64,000 nucleotides of DNA from Leifsonia sp052114085 (lineage in GTDB: Bacteria > Actinomycetota > Actinomycetes > Actinomycetales > Microbacteriaceae), in assembly GCF_052114085.1 (NCBI RefSeq), contig NZ_JBFREB010000001.1, positions 2,604,001-2,668,000 on the forward strand, written 5' to 3'. This document shows, one piece after another, positions 8,379 through 16,492 of this stretch. The position numbers and the translations under genes were made by a program. Numbering within the stretch: position 1 is the stretch's first letter; each line of letters starts with the position of its first letter. The notes under the pieces are model-generated. The model did not search any database. It had not been told where the DNA came from and was given only the letters and a program-made list of their open reading frames with translations.

Positions 8379-10903
8379 AGCTTGTCGATCGGCGCGATCT
8401 TGATGAGGAGCTTCTTCGCGCCCACCTTTTCGAACTGCACGTGCGCGACGCGCTTGGCGCCCTGGCCGGTCACCGCCGTGACCCGGCCATCGCCGAAGTC
8501 GGTGTGGCGGATGCGATCGCCCGGCTCCAGCTCGAGGTCGCCGTTGTCACGGACCTTGCCCGTGACACGGTTCGGCCACTCGGCCTTCGGCCGCTCCTGG
8601 CGGAACGTCGAGGCGGCGAGGCTGTCGTTCCAGCCACCGCCGGAGCCGCTCCCTGTGCCCCCGCCGATACCCGGCCGCCGCGCGTTGAGCGCGCGCGACT
8701 GGGTGCCGCCTCGGCCGTTCGCCGAGCCGGGAGACTGGCGCCAGTCGATCAGGTCTGCGGGAATCTCTTGCAGATAGCGACTCGGCATGGCGACGGCGGT
8801 CTCGCCGAACTGAGCGCGGGTCATCGCCAGCGACAGGAACAGCCGCTTCTTGGCACGCGTGATCCCCACATAGAAGAGGCGGCGCTCCTCCGCCGGCCCT
8901 CCCGGCTCGTTGGCGGACATCCGGTGCGGCAGCAGGTCCTCCTCGATGCCCGTCAGGAACACCGCGTCGTACTCGAGGCCCTTCGCCGTGTGCAACGTCA
9001 TGAGCGAGACGGAACCACTCGAGTCGTCGATCTCGTCCGCCGCGGCCACGAGCGACACCTCGGTGAGGAAGTCGACCAGAGTCCCGTCCGGGTTGTTGCG
9101 CGCGAACTCGCGCGTCACGGCCACGAGCTCGTCGACGTTCTCCGCCCGCGCCTCGTCCTGCGGATCACGGCTGTTCCGGAGAACCTCCAGGTAGCCGCTC
9201 CCATCGAGCAGGAACGTCAGCACGTCGGCGACCGTCGAAACCCCGGTCGGGTTCGACGGGTCGATCTTGGACGCCGCTTCGTCGAGCAGGTTAGACAGCT
9301 GCAGGATCGCGTTCGTCACCTTCGGGCCGAGTCCCAGCGATGCCGCGTCGCGCATCGCGGCACGGAACGTGAGGCCGTTGTCCTCCGCATAGCTCGCCAG
9401 CTGGGTTTCCGTCGCCGGGCCGATCCCGCGCTTCGGCGTGTTCAGGATGCGACGCAGAGCCAGGATGTCGTCCGGGTTGGCGACCGTGATCAGGTACGCC
9501 ATCGAGTCCTTGATCTCGGCTCGCTCGTAGAACTTCGTGCCGCCCATCACCTTGTACGGCAGGGCCGACCGGATGAAGATCTCCTCCAGCGCTCGGGTCT
9601 GAGCGTTCGTGCGGTAGAAGACGGCGATGTCCTTGTAGTCCATGCCGGCACTGTGGAGCTTCTCGATCTCATCGGCGACGAACTGTGCCTCATCGTGCCC
9701 CGAGTACCCGGTGTAGCCGACGATCTTCTCGCCGTCGCCCACGGCAGTCCAGAGCTTCTTGTCTTTGCGGTCGAAATTGTTCGCGATGACGGAGTTGGCG
9801 GCACTGAGGATGTTCTGCGTCGAACGGTAGTTCTGCTCCAGCAGGATCACCTTCGCGCCGGGGAAGTCGCGCTCGAACTCGACGATGTTCCGGATGTCCG
9901 CACCCCGGAAGGCGTAAATGGACTGGTCGGAGTCTCCGACGACCGTCAAAGAGGCGGCCGGGATGAGCCCCGCCGCGTCGCGCAGCGGCCGCACGTTGCG
10001 ACCATGCTCCTCGAGGTCGTCCACGATCTCCGGCGCCACCGGCATCGTCAGCTCGCGGATGAGGGAGTACTGGGCGTGGTTCGTGTCCTGGTATTCGTCG
10101 ACCAGGATGTGGCGGAACCGGCTCTGATAGAGGGCCGCCACTCGCGGGAAGGCACGGAACAGGAAGACCGTTTCGGCGATCAGGTCGTCGAAATCGAAGG
10201 CGTTGGCGCGGCGGAGCTCGCGCGTGTACTGCCGGAAGATCTCGAGGAACATGACCTCCTGCGGGTCGCTCAGATTCGCCGAGCGGGCATGGGTCTCGAG
10301 GTCGGTCAGCTCGTTCTTCAGCTTCGAGATGCGGTTGGCCGCCGCGCCGACGGTGAAGCCGAGGGTGTCGGCATCGAGCTCCTTGATGATGCGCTTGAGG
10401 AGCGCGCGACTGTCGCCCGAGTCGTAGATGGTGAAGCTCTGCGTCTTCCCGATCGTCTCGGCCTCGCGGCGCAGGATGCGGACGCAGGCGGAGTGGAAGG
10501 TCGAGATCCACATGCCCTGCGCTTTGCCGCCCAGCAAGTGCTCGACCCGTTCTCGCATCTCGTTGGCGGCCTTGTTGGTGAAGGTGATCGCGAGGATCTC
10601 GCTCGGCCACGCTTCGCGACTCTCGATCAGGCCCGCGATGCGACGGGTGAGGACGCTCGTCTTGCCCGACCCCGCCCCCGCGACGATCAGGAGCGCTTGG
10701 CCTCGATACTCCGCGGCCTCGCGCTGCTGCGGGTTCAGCCCGGCGAACAGCCGATCGCTCGGCCCCCAGTGATCGGACCCGGCCGATCCGGTGCGCGTTC
10801 GCCCATCGCCGCCGGCGCGTTCTGCATCGTCGCCCTGCCATCCGTCCAGGATGATCGGGACGGAGGAAGGGGTGGTCTGCGGGGCGTCGGGGAGGCTCGT
10901 CAT
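8375..10903 (-). CDS. pcrA: ATP-dependent DNA helicase PcrA/UvrD
   Basis: The 842-residue superfamily 1A helicase has the Q-motif LNPQQREAAEY, Walker A AGAGSGKTSVL (near residue 75), motif Ia TFTNKAANEMRERV and Walker B DEYQDTN. It also has GDSDQSIYAFRGAD, QNYRST, and motif V/VI TLHTAKGLEYDAVF and VGITRAKKRL. The C-terminus (residues about 785-842) is the Tudor-like domain that binds RNA polymerase in PcrA. It acts as a 3'-5' helicase in nucleotide excision repair and in removing RecA. The first 50 residues are a low-complexity extension of the kind often seen in actinobacterial PcrA. Confidence 0.96.
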   Translation of the reverse strand: MTSLPDAPQTTPSSVPIILDGWQGDDAERAGGDGRTRTGSAGSDHWGPSDRLFAGLNPQQREAAEYRGQALLIVAGAGSGKTSVLTRRIAGLIESREAWPSEILAITFTNKAANEMRERVEHLLGGKAQGMWISTFHSACVRILRREAETIGKTQSFTIYDSGDSRALLKRIIKELDADTLGFTVGAAANRISKLKNELTDLETHARSANLSDPQEVMFLEIFRQYTRELRRANAFDFDDLIAETVFLFRAFPRVAALYQSRFRHILVDEYQDTNHAQYSLIRELTMPVAPEIVDDLEEHGRNVRPLRDAAGLIPAASLTVVGDSDQSIYAFRGADIRNIVEFERDFPGAKVILLEQNYRSTQNILSAANSVIANNFDRKDKKLWTAVGDGEKIVGYTGYSGHDEAQFVADEIEKLHSAGMDYKDIAVFYRTNAQTRALEEIFIRSALPYKVMGGTKFYERAEIKDSMAYLITVANPDDILALRRILNTPKRGIGPATETQLASYAEDNGLTFRAAMRDAASLGLGPKVTNAILQLSNLLDEAASKIDPSNPTGVSTVADVLTFLLDGSGYLEVLRNSRDPQDEARAENVDELVAVTREFARNNPDGTLVDFLTEVSLVAAADEIDDSSGSVSLMTLHTAKGLEYDAVFLTGIEEDLLPHRMSANEPGGPAEERRLFYVGITRAKKRLFLSLAMTRAQFGETAVAMPSRYLQEIPADLIDWRQSPGSANGRGGTQSRALNARRPGIGGGTGSGSGGGWNDSLAASTFRQERPKAEWPNRVTGKVRDNGDLELEPGDRIRHTDFGDGRVTAVTGQGAKRVAHVQFEKVGAKKLLIKIAPIDKL

Positions 10904-10913
10904 GTCTCAGACG

Positions 10914-10919
10914 ATTTTA
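10914..10919 (-). promoter_or_regulatory. Candidate -10 box (TAAAAT) for pcrA
   Basis: TAAAAT ends 10 bases before the pcrA ATG, so the leader would be about 3 nucleotides. There is no Shine-Dalgarno upstream of the start, which fits a near-leaderless mRNA. Confidence 0.45.
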
Positions 10920-10952
10920 GTCGCTGCCACCGTCATTCCGGGCGGGAGTCGC

Positions 10953-12041
10953 TCAGAGACCGTCGCGGACCGCCACGGCGAGATCGGGGTGGTCGGCGAA
11001 GACACCGTCCACGCCGGAGTGCAACAGAATCGAGAAGAATCGGCGCCAATCGCCCCACTCCGCGTCGGGTCCCGTCGTCCGGAACTCCTTCGGCAGCATC
11101 CCGTTCTCCGGCCGCAGGGTCCAGCAGAAGACCGCGAGGCCCGCCGAGTGCGCCAGATCGACGAGGTCGGAGGTGACTGCGCCGACATCGGCGGCGTCGT
11201 CCTCGCCGAAGAGCGCCATCGAGACGGAGCCCGACGACAGCACCTGCGACGTCTCGACGCTGACGCCGTCCACCCGCTCGGCGGGGGCGGCGGCCGAGCC
11301 AAGCGCGTAGAGCCCGCGCAGCGTGAGATCCGTGTCATACCCGGGCGCCTTCGAACCCAGCGCGGCGACACGGTCGGCCGGTGCGCCGGAGTCTTCCAGC
11401 AGGTAGACGCGCCTGCCGCGGAAGCCGCGGTCGTACAGCTTCGCGAGTACCGTGCGCTCGAAACTCTCCACGACGACGCCCGACCGGTCGGTCCAGCCGG
11501 CATCGGCGAGCTCCGCGGCGAACAGTTCGTCGAGCGGCAGTCCGGCGGCCTCGAAGTAGGTGGCGTGCTTGAGCTCCGCGACCAGACCGGGCGCGTTGCT
11601 TGCGCCGTCTCGGCCGCCACCGCCGCGACCATCGGCTCGGCGCTCGACGAGCTCCAGCAGGTCACGCAGCCGCAGCAGGGGGTAGTGCCCGTCGAAGGTC
11701 GAACTGGCCTGACGCAGAGCGGGGATGCGCTCGCGCGCCCGCAGCGTCGCCAGCTCGTCCCAGGTGAAGTCCTCGGTGAACCAGCCGGTCAGTGGGGCGC
11801 CGTCGACCTCCTTGGTGGTCCGGCGGTCGGCGAACTCGGGATGCGCGGCCACGTCCGTCGTGCCCGAGATCTCGTTCTCGTGGCGGATGACGAGCACGCC
11901 GTCCTTCGTGGCGACCAGGTCCGGCTCCACCGCGTCCGCGCCGAGCTGGAAGGCAAGCTCGTAGGAACCGCGCGTGTGCTCCGGCCGGTAGCCCGGCGCA
12001 CCGCGGTGACCGATGACCACGGGAGCGGTTCGCGCGCGCAT
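10953..12041 (-). CDS. Glycerophosphodiester phosphodiesterase
   Basis: The 362-residue GDPD-family TIM barrel has the catalytic N-terminal motif HRGAPGYRPEHT (residues 12-23). The metal-binding motif EPDLVATKDGVLVIRHE follows around residue 39. It hydrolyses glycerophosphodiesters to glycerol-3-phosphate and an alcohol; the glycerol-3-phosphate could feed the GlpD encoded at 18497-20398. There is no signal peptide, so it is probably cytoplasmic. The ATG at 12041 lies 6 bases after a TAGGAT box, supporting this start. Confidence 0.92.
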   Translation of the reverse strand: MRARTAPVVIGHRGAPGYRPEHTRGSYELAFQLGADAVEPDLVATKDGVLVIRHENEISGTTDVAAHPEFADRRTTKEVDGAPLTGWFTEDFTWDELATLRARERIPALRQASSTFDGHYPLLRLRDLLELVERRADGRGGGGRDGASNAPGLVAELKHATYFEAAGLPLDELFAAELADAGWTDRSGVVVESFERTVLAKLYDRGFRGRRVYLLEDSGAPADRVAALGSKAPGYDTDLTLRGLYALGSAAAPAERVDGVSVETSQVLSSGSVSMALFGEDDAADVGAVTSDLVDLAHSAGLAVFCWTLRPENGMLPKEFRTTGPDAEWGDWRRFFSILLHSGVDGVFADHPDLAVAVRDGL

Positions 12042-12047
12042 GGCCCG

Positions 12048-12112
12048 ATCCTATCCACGCGGTGGGCGCGATCGGCGACGTCACGACGGCACACGGCGCG
12101 GAGTGCCAGAAT
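12048..12112. promoter_or_regulatory. Divergent leaderless promoters for the GDPD gene and the gene at 12119
   Basis: On the minus strand TAGGAT (12048-12053) ends 6 bases before the GDPD ATG. On the plus strand CAGAAT (12107-12112) ends 6 bases before a GTG at 12119. Neither start has a Shine-Dalgarno site at normal spacing, and both spacings fit transcription starting at the start codon itself. Confidence 0.45.
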
Positions 12113-12118
12113 CGTCGA

Positions 12119-12694
12119 GTGCCCGCCCAGCCGACCACGCCTACCGCTCACTGGATCGAGCCCGCCTCGCAGCTGCCTCTCCGGTGGGGCGGCTACCGCG
12201 CCCGGCTGCTGACCGGCCTCGCCATGATCGTCGTCGGCACCGCCTGCATCCTCGGCACCACGACGTACAGCCTCCCGCTCCTTCTGGTGGGCTCGCTCAT
12301 GCAGCCGGCCGGATGGGCCGTCCTCCCGTCCACGATCGGCCGCCGCGTCGCGGTGGCGCTGCCGGTGCTGGGCTTCTCGTGGCTCATGCTGGGCGGTTCC
12401 GGCTTCGCGTGGTGTTACGCGGTCCCGCTCGCCGCCTGGCTCCTCGTACGCCTCCGGCCGCTCCCGGTGTTCGCCGTCCTCGCTCTCCCGATCGCCTGGA
12501 GCGTGATCGTCCCGCTGCTCGTGTGGGACTACCAGCAGGGCTGGGTCACGATCCTGACGAGCAGTGTGATCATCGTCGTGGCCGCCTGGGCGGCGCGATG
12601 GGGCGCCATCCGGCTCGATTCATGGCAATCTGTCAGAACTCTCAGAAAAGAACCCCGTAGATTAGGTACAGACGACCGTACCCGGTCCCCATAG
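12119..12694 (+). CDS. Small multi-helix membrane protein, function unknown
   Basis: From GTG 12119 the protein has 191 residues with five or six hydrophobic helices covering most of residues 25-165 and a basic C-terminal tail (SVRTLRKEPRRLG). An in-frame GTG at 12062 would add 19 residues. I prefer 12119 because a CAGAAT -10-like box lies 6 bases upstream and the extra residues are low in hydrophobicity and overlap the promoter region. I do not recognise the family. It is followed after 12 bases by the Bax-inhibitor-1 gene, so the two may form an operon. Confidence 0.65.
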   Translation: MPAQPTTPTAHWIEPASQLPLRWGGYRARLLTGLAMIVVGTACILGTTTYSLPLLLVGSLMQPAGWAVLPSTIGRRVAVALPVLGFSWLMLGGSGFAWCYAVPLAAWLLVRLRPLPVFAVLALPIAWSVIVPLLVWDYQQGWVTILTSSVIIVVAAWAARWGAIRLDSWQSVRTLRKEPRRLGTDDRTRSP

Positions 12695-12706
12695 AACGAG
12701 GAGCTC

Positions 12707-13498
12707 ATGGCACTCAGTAACCCGGCCTTCTCCACGAACCCGGCGTTCTCCAGCAACGGCCAGGCCGCGACGGCCACCGCCGAGAACCTGGAGCAGATGT
12801 ACCAGTCGCCGTCGGCGACCGCCGTCGACACCGACCGTATGACGGTCGAAGACTCGATCGTCAAGACGGCGATCTGCTTCGTCCTGCTGCTCGCGGGCGC
12901 GGCGGTCGGTTGGTTCGTTCCCGTCCTCGCGATCCCGGCGGCGATCGTCGGCTTCGTGCTGGCGCTGGTCAACATCTTCAAGCGCCGCCCGGTCCCCGCG
13001 CTGATCCTCGGCTACTCGGCGGCGCAGGGCATCTTCCTCGGCGCCATCTCGATGTTCTTCGAATCCCAGTGGTCGGGCATCGTCATCCAGGCGGTCATCG
13101 CGACCTTCGCCGTCGTGGGCGTCACCCTGGCGCTGTTCGCCTCCGGCAAGGTCCGCGCCTCGGCCAAGGCGACCAAGATCTTCCTGATCGCGATGTTCGG
13201 CTACCTGGCCTACTCGCTGGTCAACGTCGTCCTCATGTGGACGGGCGCGACCAACGGCGCGTTCGGTCTGAACAGCGTCGAGCTGGGCAACACCGGCATC
13301 AAGCTGGGCCTCATCATCGGTCTGCTGGTCGTGCTCCTCGGCGCCTACTCGCTCGTGCTCGACTTCGACGCCATCAAGCAGGGCGTCGCGAACCGGGCTC
13401 CCCGCATCTACGGCTGGTCCGGCGCCTTCGGAATCATGGTCACCGTGATCTGGCTGTACCTCGAGATCCTGCGGATGCTCGCCATCGCGCGCGACTGA
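12707..13498 (+). CDS. Bax inhibitor-1/YccA family membrane protein
   Basis: The 263-residue protein has a 50-residue hydrophilic N-terminus rich in Asn/Ala/Ser, then seven membrane helices (residues about 55-258). Its helix pattern and the segments LILGYSAAQGIFLGAIS and YSLVLDFDAIKQGV are typical of the actinobacterial branch of the family. Related proteins are proposed to be Ca2+ leak channels or to interact with membrane proteases, but the role in this group is unknown. The start is set by a GAGGAG Shine-Dalgarno 4 bases before the ATG. It ends just before a strong shared terminator. Confidence 0.88.
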   Translation: MALSNPAFSTNPAFSSNGQAATATAENLEQMYQSPSATAVDTDRMTVEDSIVKTAICFVLLLAGAAVGWFVPVLAIPAAIVGFVLALVNIFKRRPVPALILGYSAAQGIFLGAISMFFESQWSGIVIQAVIATFAVVGVTLALFASGKVRASAKATKIFLIAMFGYLAYSLVNVVLMWTGATNGAFGLNSVELGNTGIKLGLIIGLLVVLLGAYSLVLDFDAIKQGVANRAPRIYGWSGAFGIMVTVIWLYLEILRMLAIARD

Positions 13499-13511
13499 CG
13501 CACAGCCCGCA

Positions 13512-13574
13512 ACGGCAGAAGGCCCGGGACGCTCACAGAGCATCGCTCACAGAGCATCCCGGGCCTTCTGCCGT
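13512..13574. terminator. Bidirectional terminator between the BI-1 gene and guaA
   Basis: Arms of 23 bases (ACGGCAGAAGGCCCGGGA plus GCTC) pair with one mismatch. The loop side contains two direct copies of GCTCACAGAGCATC. It lies between convergent genes and can serve both. Confidence 0.85.
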
Positions 13575-13584
13575 CAGCGGGAGG

Positions 13585-15180
13585 TCACTCCCACTCGATG
13601 GTTCCCGGCGGCTTCGACGTGACATCGAGAACGACGCGGTTCACACCGTCGACCTCGTTCGTGATCCGATTCGAGATCTTGGCCAGCAGGTCGTACGGAA
13701 GGCGGGTCCAGTCGGCGGTCATGGCGTCTTCGCTGGAGACCGGCCGCAGCACGATCGGGTGACCATAGGTGCGCCCGTCGCCCTGCACGCCCACCGACCG
13801 GACATCCGCGAGCAGCACGACCGGGCACTGCCAGATCTCGGCGTCGAGGCCCGCGGTGGTGAGCTCGGCGCGCACGATGGCGTCGGCCTCCCGCAGCAGG
13901 TCCAGCCGCTCCTGGGTGACCTCGCCGACGATACGGATGCCGAGCCCCGGACCGGGGAACGGCTGACGCCCGACGATCTCCTCGGGAAGGCCGAGCTCGC
14001 GTCCGATCGCGCGCACCTCGTCCTTGAACAGGGTCCGCAACGGCTCGACGAGCTCGAACTGCAAATCCTCCGGCAGGCCTCCGACGTTGTGGTGGCTCTT
14101 GATGTTCGCCGCACCCGTCCCGCCGCCCGACTCCACGACGTCCGGGTACAGCGTGCCCTGGACGAGGAAGCGGATCGGGTCGCCCTCATCGGCGGCCTCG
14201 GCGATCAGGTCGGCCTGCGCCTGCTCGAAGACGCGGATGAACTCGCGGCCGATGATCTTGCGCTTGGTCTCCGGGTCGCTGACGCCGGCGAGCGCATTCA
14301 GGAACTGCTCCTGCGCGTTCACGGTGACGAGCCGGACGCCCGTCGAGGCCACGTAGTCGACCTCGACCTGCCGCGCCTCGTCTTGGCGGAGGAGCCCGTG
14401 GTCGACGAAGACGCACACCAGCTGATCGCCGACCGCCTTGTGGACCAGTGCCGCAGCGACGGCGGAGTCGACGCCTCCCGACAGCCCGCAGATGACGCGG
14501 CCGGACCCGACCTGCGCCCGGATCGCCGCCACCTGGTCAGCGATGACATTGCCGCTGTTCCAGTCCGCCGGGATGCCCGCGGCACGGTGCAGGAAGTTCT
14601 CGAGCACGGCCTGGCCGTAGGTGGAGTGCTTGACCTCCGGGTGCCACTGGACGCCGTACAGTCTGCGCTCATCGTTGGCGAAGGCCGCGACCGGTGTGCC
14701 CTCGGTGGAGGCGAGCACCTCGAAGCCCTCGGGTGCACGCGCCACCGAGTCGCCGTGGCTCATCCACGCGGTCTGCTCCTCCGGCTGACCGTCGAGCAGG
14801 ACGCCCGCGTCGGAGATCCGAACCGCGGTCGAACCGTACTCGCGCTGGCCGGTCTTCGCGACCTCACCGCCGAGCGCTGTCGCCATCACCTGGAAGCCGT
14901 AGCAGATGCCGAGCACAGGAACGCCGAGCTCGAAGATGGCCTCGTCGAGCTGCGGGGCGCCTTCCTCGTACACGCTGGAAGGCCCGCCGGAGAGCACGAT
15001 GCCGGACGGCCGCTTGGCGGCGATCTCGGATGCCGTGACGGTGTGCGGGACGATCTCCGAATAGACGTTGGCCTCGCGGACCCGTCGAGCGATCAGCTGC
15101 GCGTACTGCGCCCCGAAGTCGACGACGAGCACGGGCCCGGAGGGATTGGCGGAGTCTGCCCCGCCCAGCATGTCGGTCAT
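13585..15180 (-). CDS. guaA: GMP synthase (glutamine-hydrolysing)
   Basis: The 531-residue protein has three domains in order. The first is a class I glutamine amidotransferase (catalytic Cys in GICYGFQV, His/Glu in WHPEVKHS). The second is the ATP pyrophosphatase with P-loop LSGGVDSAVAAAL. The third is the C-terminal dimerisation domain ending KPPGTIEWE. It aminates XMP to GMP using ATP and glutamine. guaB and guaB3 lie 7-9 kb away in the same orientation. The start is 10 bases after DUF3817, so it may be co-transcribed with SURF1 and DUF3817. Confidence 0.97.
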   Translation of the reverse strand: MTDMLGGADSANPSGPVLVVDFGAQYAQLIARRVREANVYSEIVPHTVTASEIAAKRPSGIVLSGGPSSVYEEGAPQLDEAIFELGVPVLGICYGFQVMATALGGEVAKTGQREYGSTAVRISDAGVLLDGQPEEQTAWMSHGDSVARAPEGFEVLASTEGTPVAAFANDERRLYGVQWHPEVKHSTYGQAVLENFLHRAAGIPADWNSGNVIADQVAAIRAQVGSGRVICGLSGGVDSAVAAALVHKAVGDQLVCVFVDHGLLRQDEARQVEVDYVASTGVRLVTVNAQEQFLNALAGVSDPETKRKIIGREFIRVFEQAQADLIAEAADEGDPIRFLVQGTLYPDVVESGGGTGAANIKSHHNVGGLPEDLQFELVEPLRTLFKDEVRAIGRELGLPEEIVGRQPFPGPGLGIRIVGEVTQERLDLLREADAIVRAELTTAGLDAEIWQCPVVLLADVRSVGVQGDGRTYGHPIVLRPVSSEDAMTADWTRLPYDLLAKISNRITNEVDGVNRVVLDVTSKPPGTIEWE

Positions 15181-15190
15181 CGAATCTCCG

Positions 15191-15640
15191 CTAATTTGTC
15201 GCCTCCGCGAGGGTCAGGGCTTCAGCCTCGCGGCTGGCCAGGTACGACTTCACCTGCTTGGTGATGCGCGCCTCCACGAAGAAGGAGAGGAACGGCACGA
15301 CGCCACCGAGGGCGATCATGACGAACTTCGAGAAGGGCCAGCGCATCAAGGTCCACAGGCGGAAGTCGGAGATGAGGTACACGACGTAGAGCCAGCCGTG
15401 TGCGATCAGGATGCCCGTGCTCAGGTCGATGCCGGTCGGCGCGACCGCGGTCTGCACGGGGACGAACGTCAGCACACCGTAGTTGCTGAACGCGAAGAGC
15501 TCGTACCCGAGACCGTACTTGACGACCATCTCGGCGCACAGCAGGAGCAGCATGATGCCGGTGACGTAGGCGAACACCTGGTAGAACCGGAGCGCCCCGC
15601 GGATCTTCGGGAAGTCTTCGAGCTTGGGAGCGAGGGGCAT
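15191..15640 (-). CDS. DUF3817 domain membrane protein
   Basis: The 149-residue protein has three to four membrane helices and the family features YQVFAYVTGIMLLLLCAEM and HGWLYVVYLISDFRLW. DUF3817 proteins are short integral membrane proteins of unknown function, common in actinobacteria next to guaA or SURF1. The ATG is 6 bases after a TAGAAT box that overlaps the SURF1 stop codon, so it may be expressed as its own leaderless mRNA as well as with SURF1. Confidence 0.88.
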   Translation of the reverse strand: MPLAPKLEDFPKIRGALRFYQVFAYVTGIMLLLLCAEMVVKYGLGYELFAFSNYGVLTFVPVQTAVAPTGIDLSTGILIAHGWLYVVYLISDFRLWTLMRWPFSKFVMIALGGVVPFLSFFVEARITKQVKSYLASREAEALTLAEATN

Positions 15641-15644
15641 GGGT

Positions 15645-16436
15645 CTATTCTACGTTCCCTGCGGCGGCAGCTTCCTGCGCCTCCAGCTCACGCAGCTCGT
15701 CCTCTTTCTCCTTGGCATCCTTCACCAGGCGATACCAGAGGAACACCGCGAACCCGGCGAAGATGATCCACTCGGCGGCGTAGAAGATGTTGAGCCAGTT
15801 CAGCTCGGTCTGCGCGATCGGCGGGGGCGAATCGATCTGCACGAGCCCGTCCGGAGCACCGCGTTCGACCACGTACGCGGCGTACACGTCCACCCCGTCG
15901 ACGCCTGTCCACAGGTTGTAGAGCTGCCCGACCCCGAGACTCTTCATCCCGGTCGGATCCTTCTGTTTGTCGTCCGGTAGATCGGGCTGCTCATCCGGCA
16001 GGATGCGCCCGACGAGCGGCTGGGGCTTCGCTGGTTGCTCTGCCAGCCGGGCCAGCGAGGCCTTAGCGGTGGCCTCGTCGGGGGCCCATCCGCGAGCGAC
16101 GGCGAGCGCGACCGGCCGCCCGTCGGCCCCCTCGATGGTGACGTGGCCGACCACCCACCAGCCGCTCTTCCCGTGGTTCAGGCGGCCGTGCAGCAGCTGG
16201 TAGTCCTGGGGGACGAACGTACCGGAGAACTCGACGAGCTGTCCCACCGCGGTGTCGCGCAGTGGCGAGCCCGGCCCCGCGACCCCGGCGAGCGGCAGGA
16301 CGGTCTCCGTGGGCGCCTCGACCGCCTTACCCGACTCCACAGCACGCTCCAGCTGCCACTGGCCGAGCCAGGCGAATCCGGCGGCCAGCAACAGCGCGAA
16401 CACGAGCGCGCCGATCCAGCGCGGGCGCAGCATCAT
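15645..16436 (-). CDS. SURF1 family cytochrome c oxidase assembly protein
   Basis: From ATG 16436 the protein has 263 residues: an N-terminal membrane helix (residues 8-27, with GFAWLGQWQLERA), a periplasmic SURF1 domain and a C-terminal helix (about 215-237, WLNIFYAAEWIIFAGF). SURF1 helps insert haem into aa3-type cytochrome oxidase. The start is uncertain. The frame is open upstream, and a CTG that overlaps the antiporter stop (CTGA, at about 16494) would add about 20 residues. No conventional start lies between. Frame continuity beyond that point is a shadow of the antiporter gene. Confidence 0.88.
   Translation of the reverse strand: MMLRPRWIGALVFALLLAAGFAWLGQWQLERAVESGKAVEAPTETVLPLAGVAGPGSPLRDTAVGQLVEFSGTFVPQDYQLLHGRLNHGKSGWWVVGHVTIEGADGRPVALAVARGWAPDEATAKASLARLAEQPAKPQPLVGRILPDEQPDLPDDKQKDPTGMKSLGVGQLYNLWTGVDGVDVYAAYVVERGAPDGLVQIDSPPPIAQTELNWLNIFYAAEWIIFAGFAVFLWYRLVKDAKEKEDELRELEAQEAAAAGNVE
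15647..15652 (-). promoter_or_regulatory. Candidate leaderless -10 box (TAGAAT) for DUF3817
   Basis: TAGAAT ends 6 bases before the DUF3817 ATG. Its first bases coincide with the end of the SURF1 reading frame. Confidence 0.4.
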
Positions 16437-16492
16437 CTGGAAGAGGGTGGTTTCGCCCGCAGGCGCAGACCCTCTCGTGGTCGTGTCGATGG

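Noticed and set aside
13530..13558. Two copies of GCTCACAGAGCATC as a separate repeat element
   Set aside because: They form part of the loop and inner stem of the terminator after the BI-1 gene.
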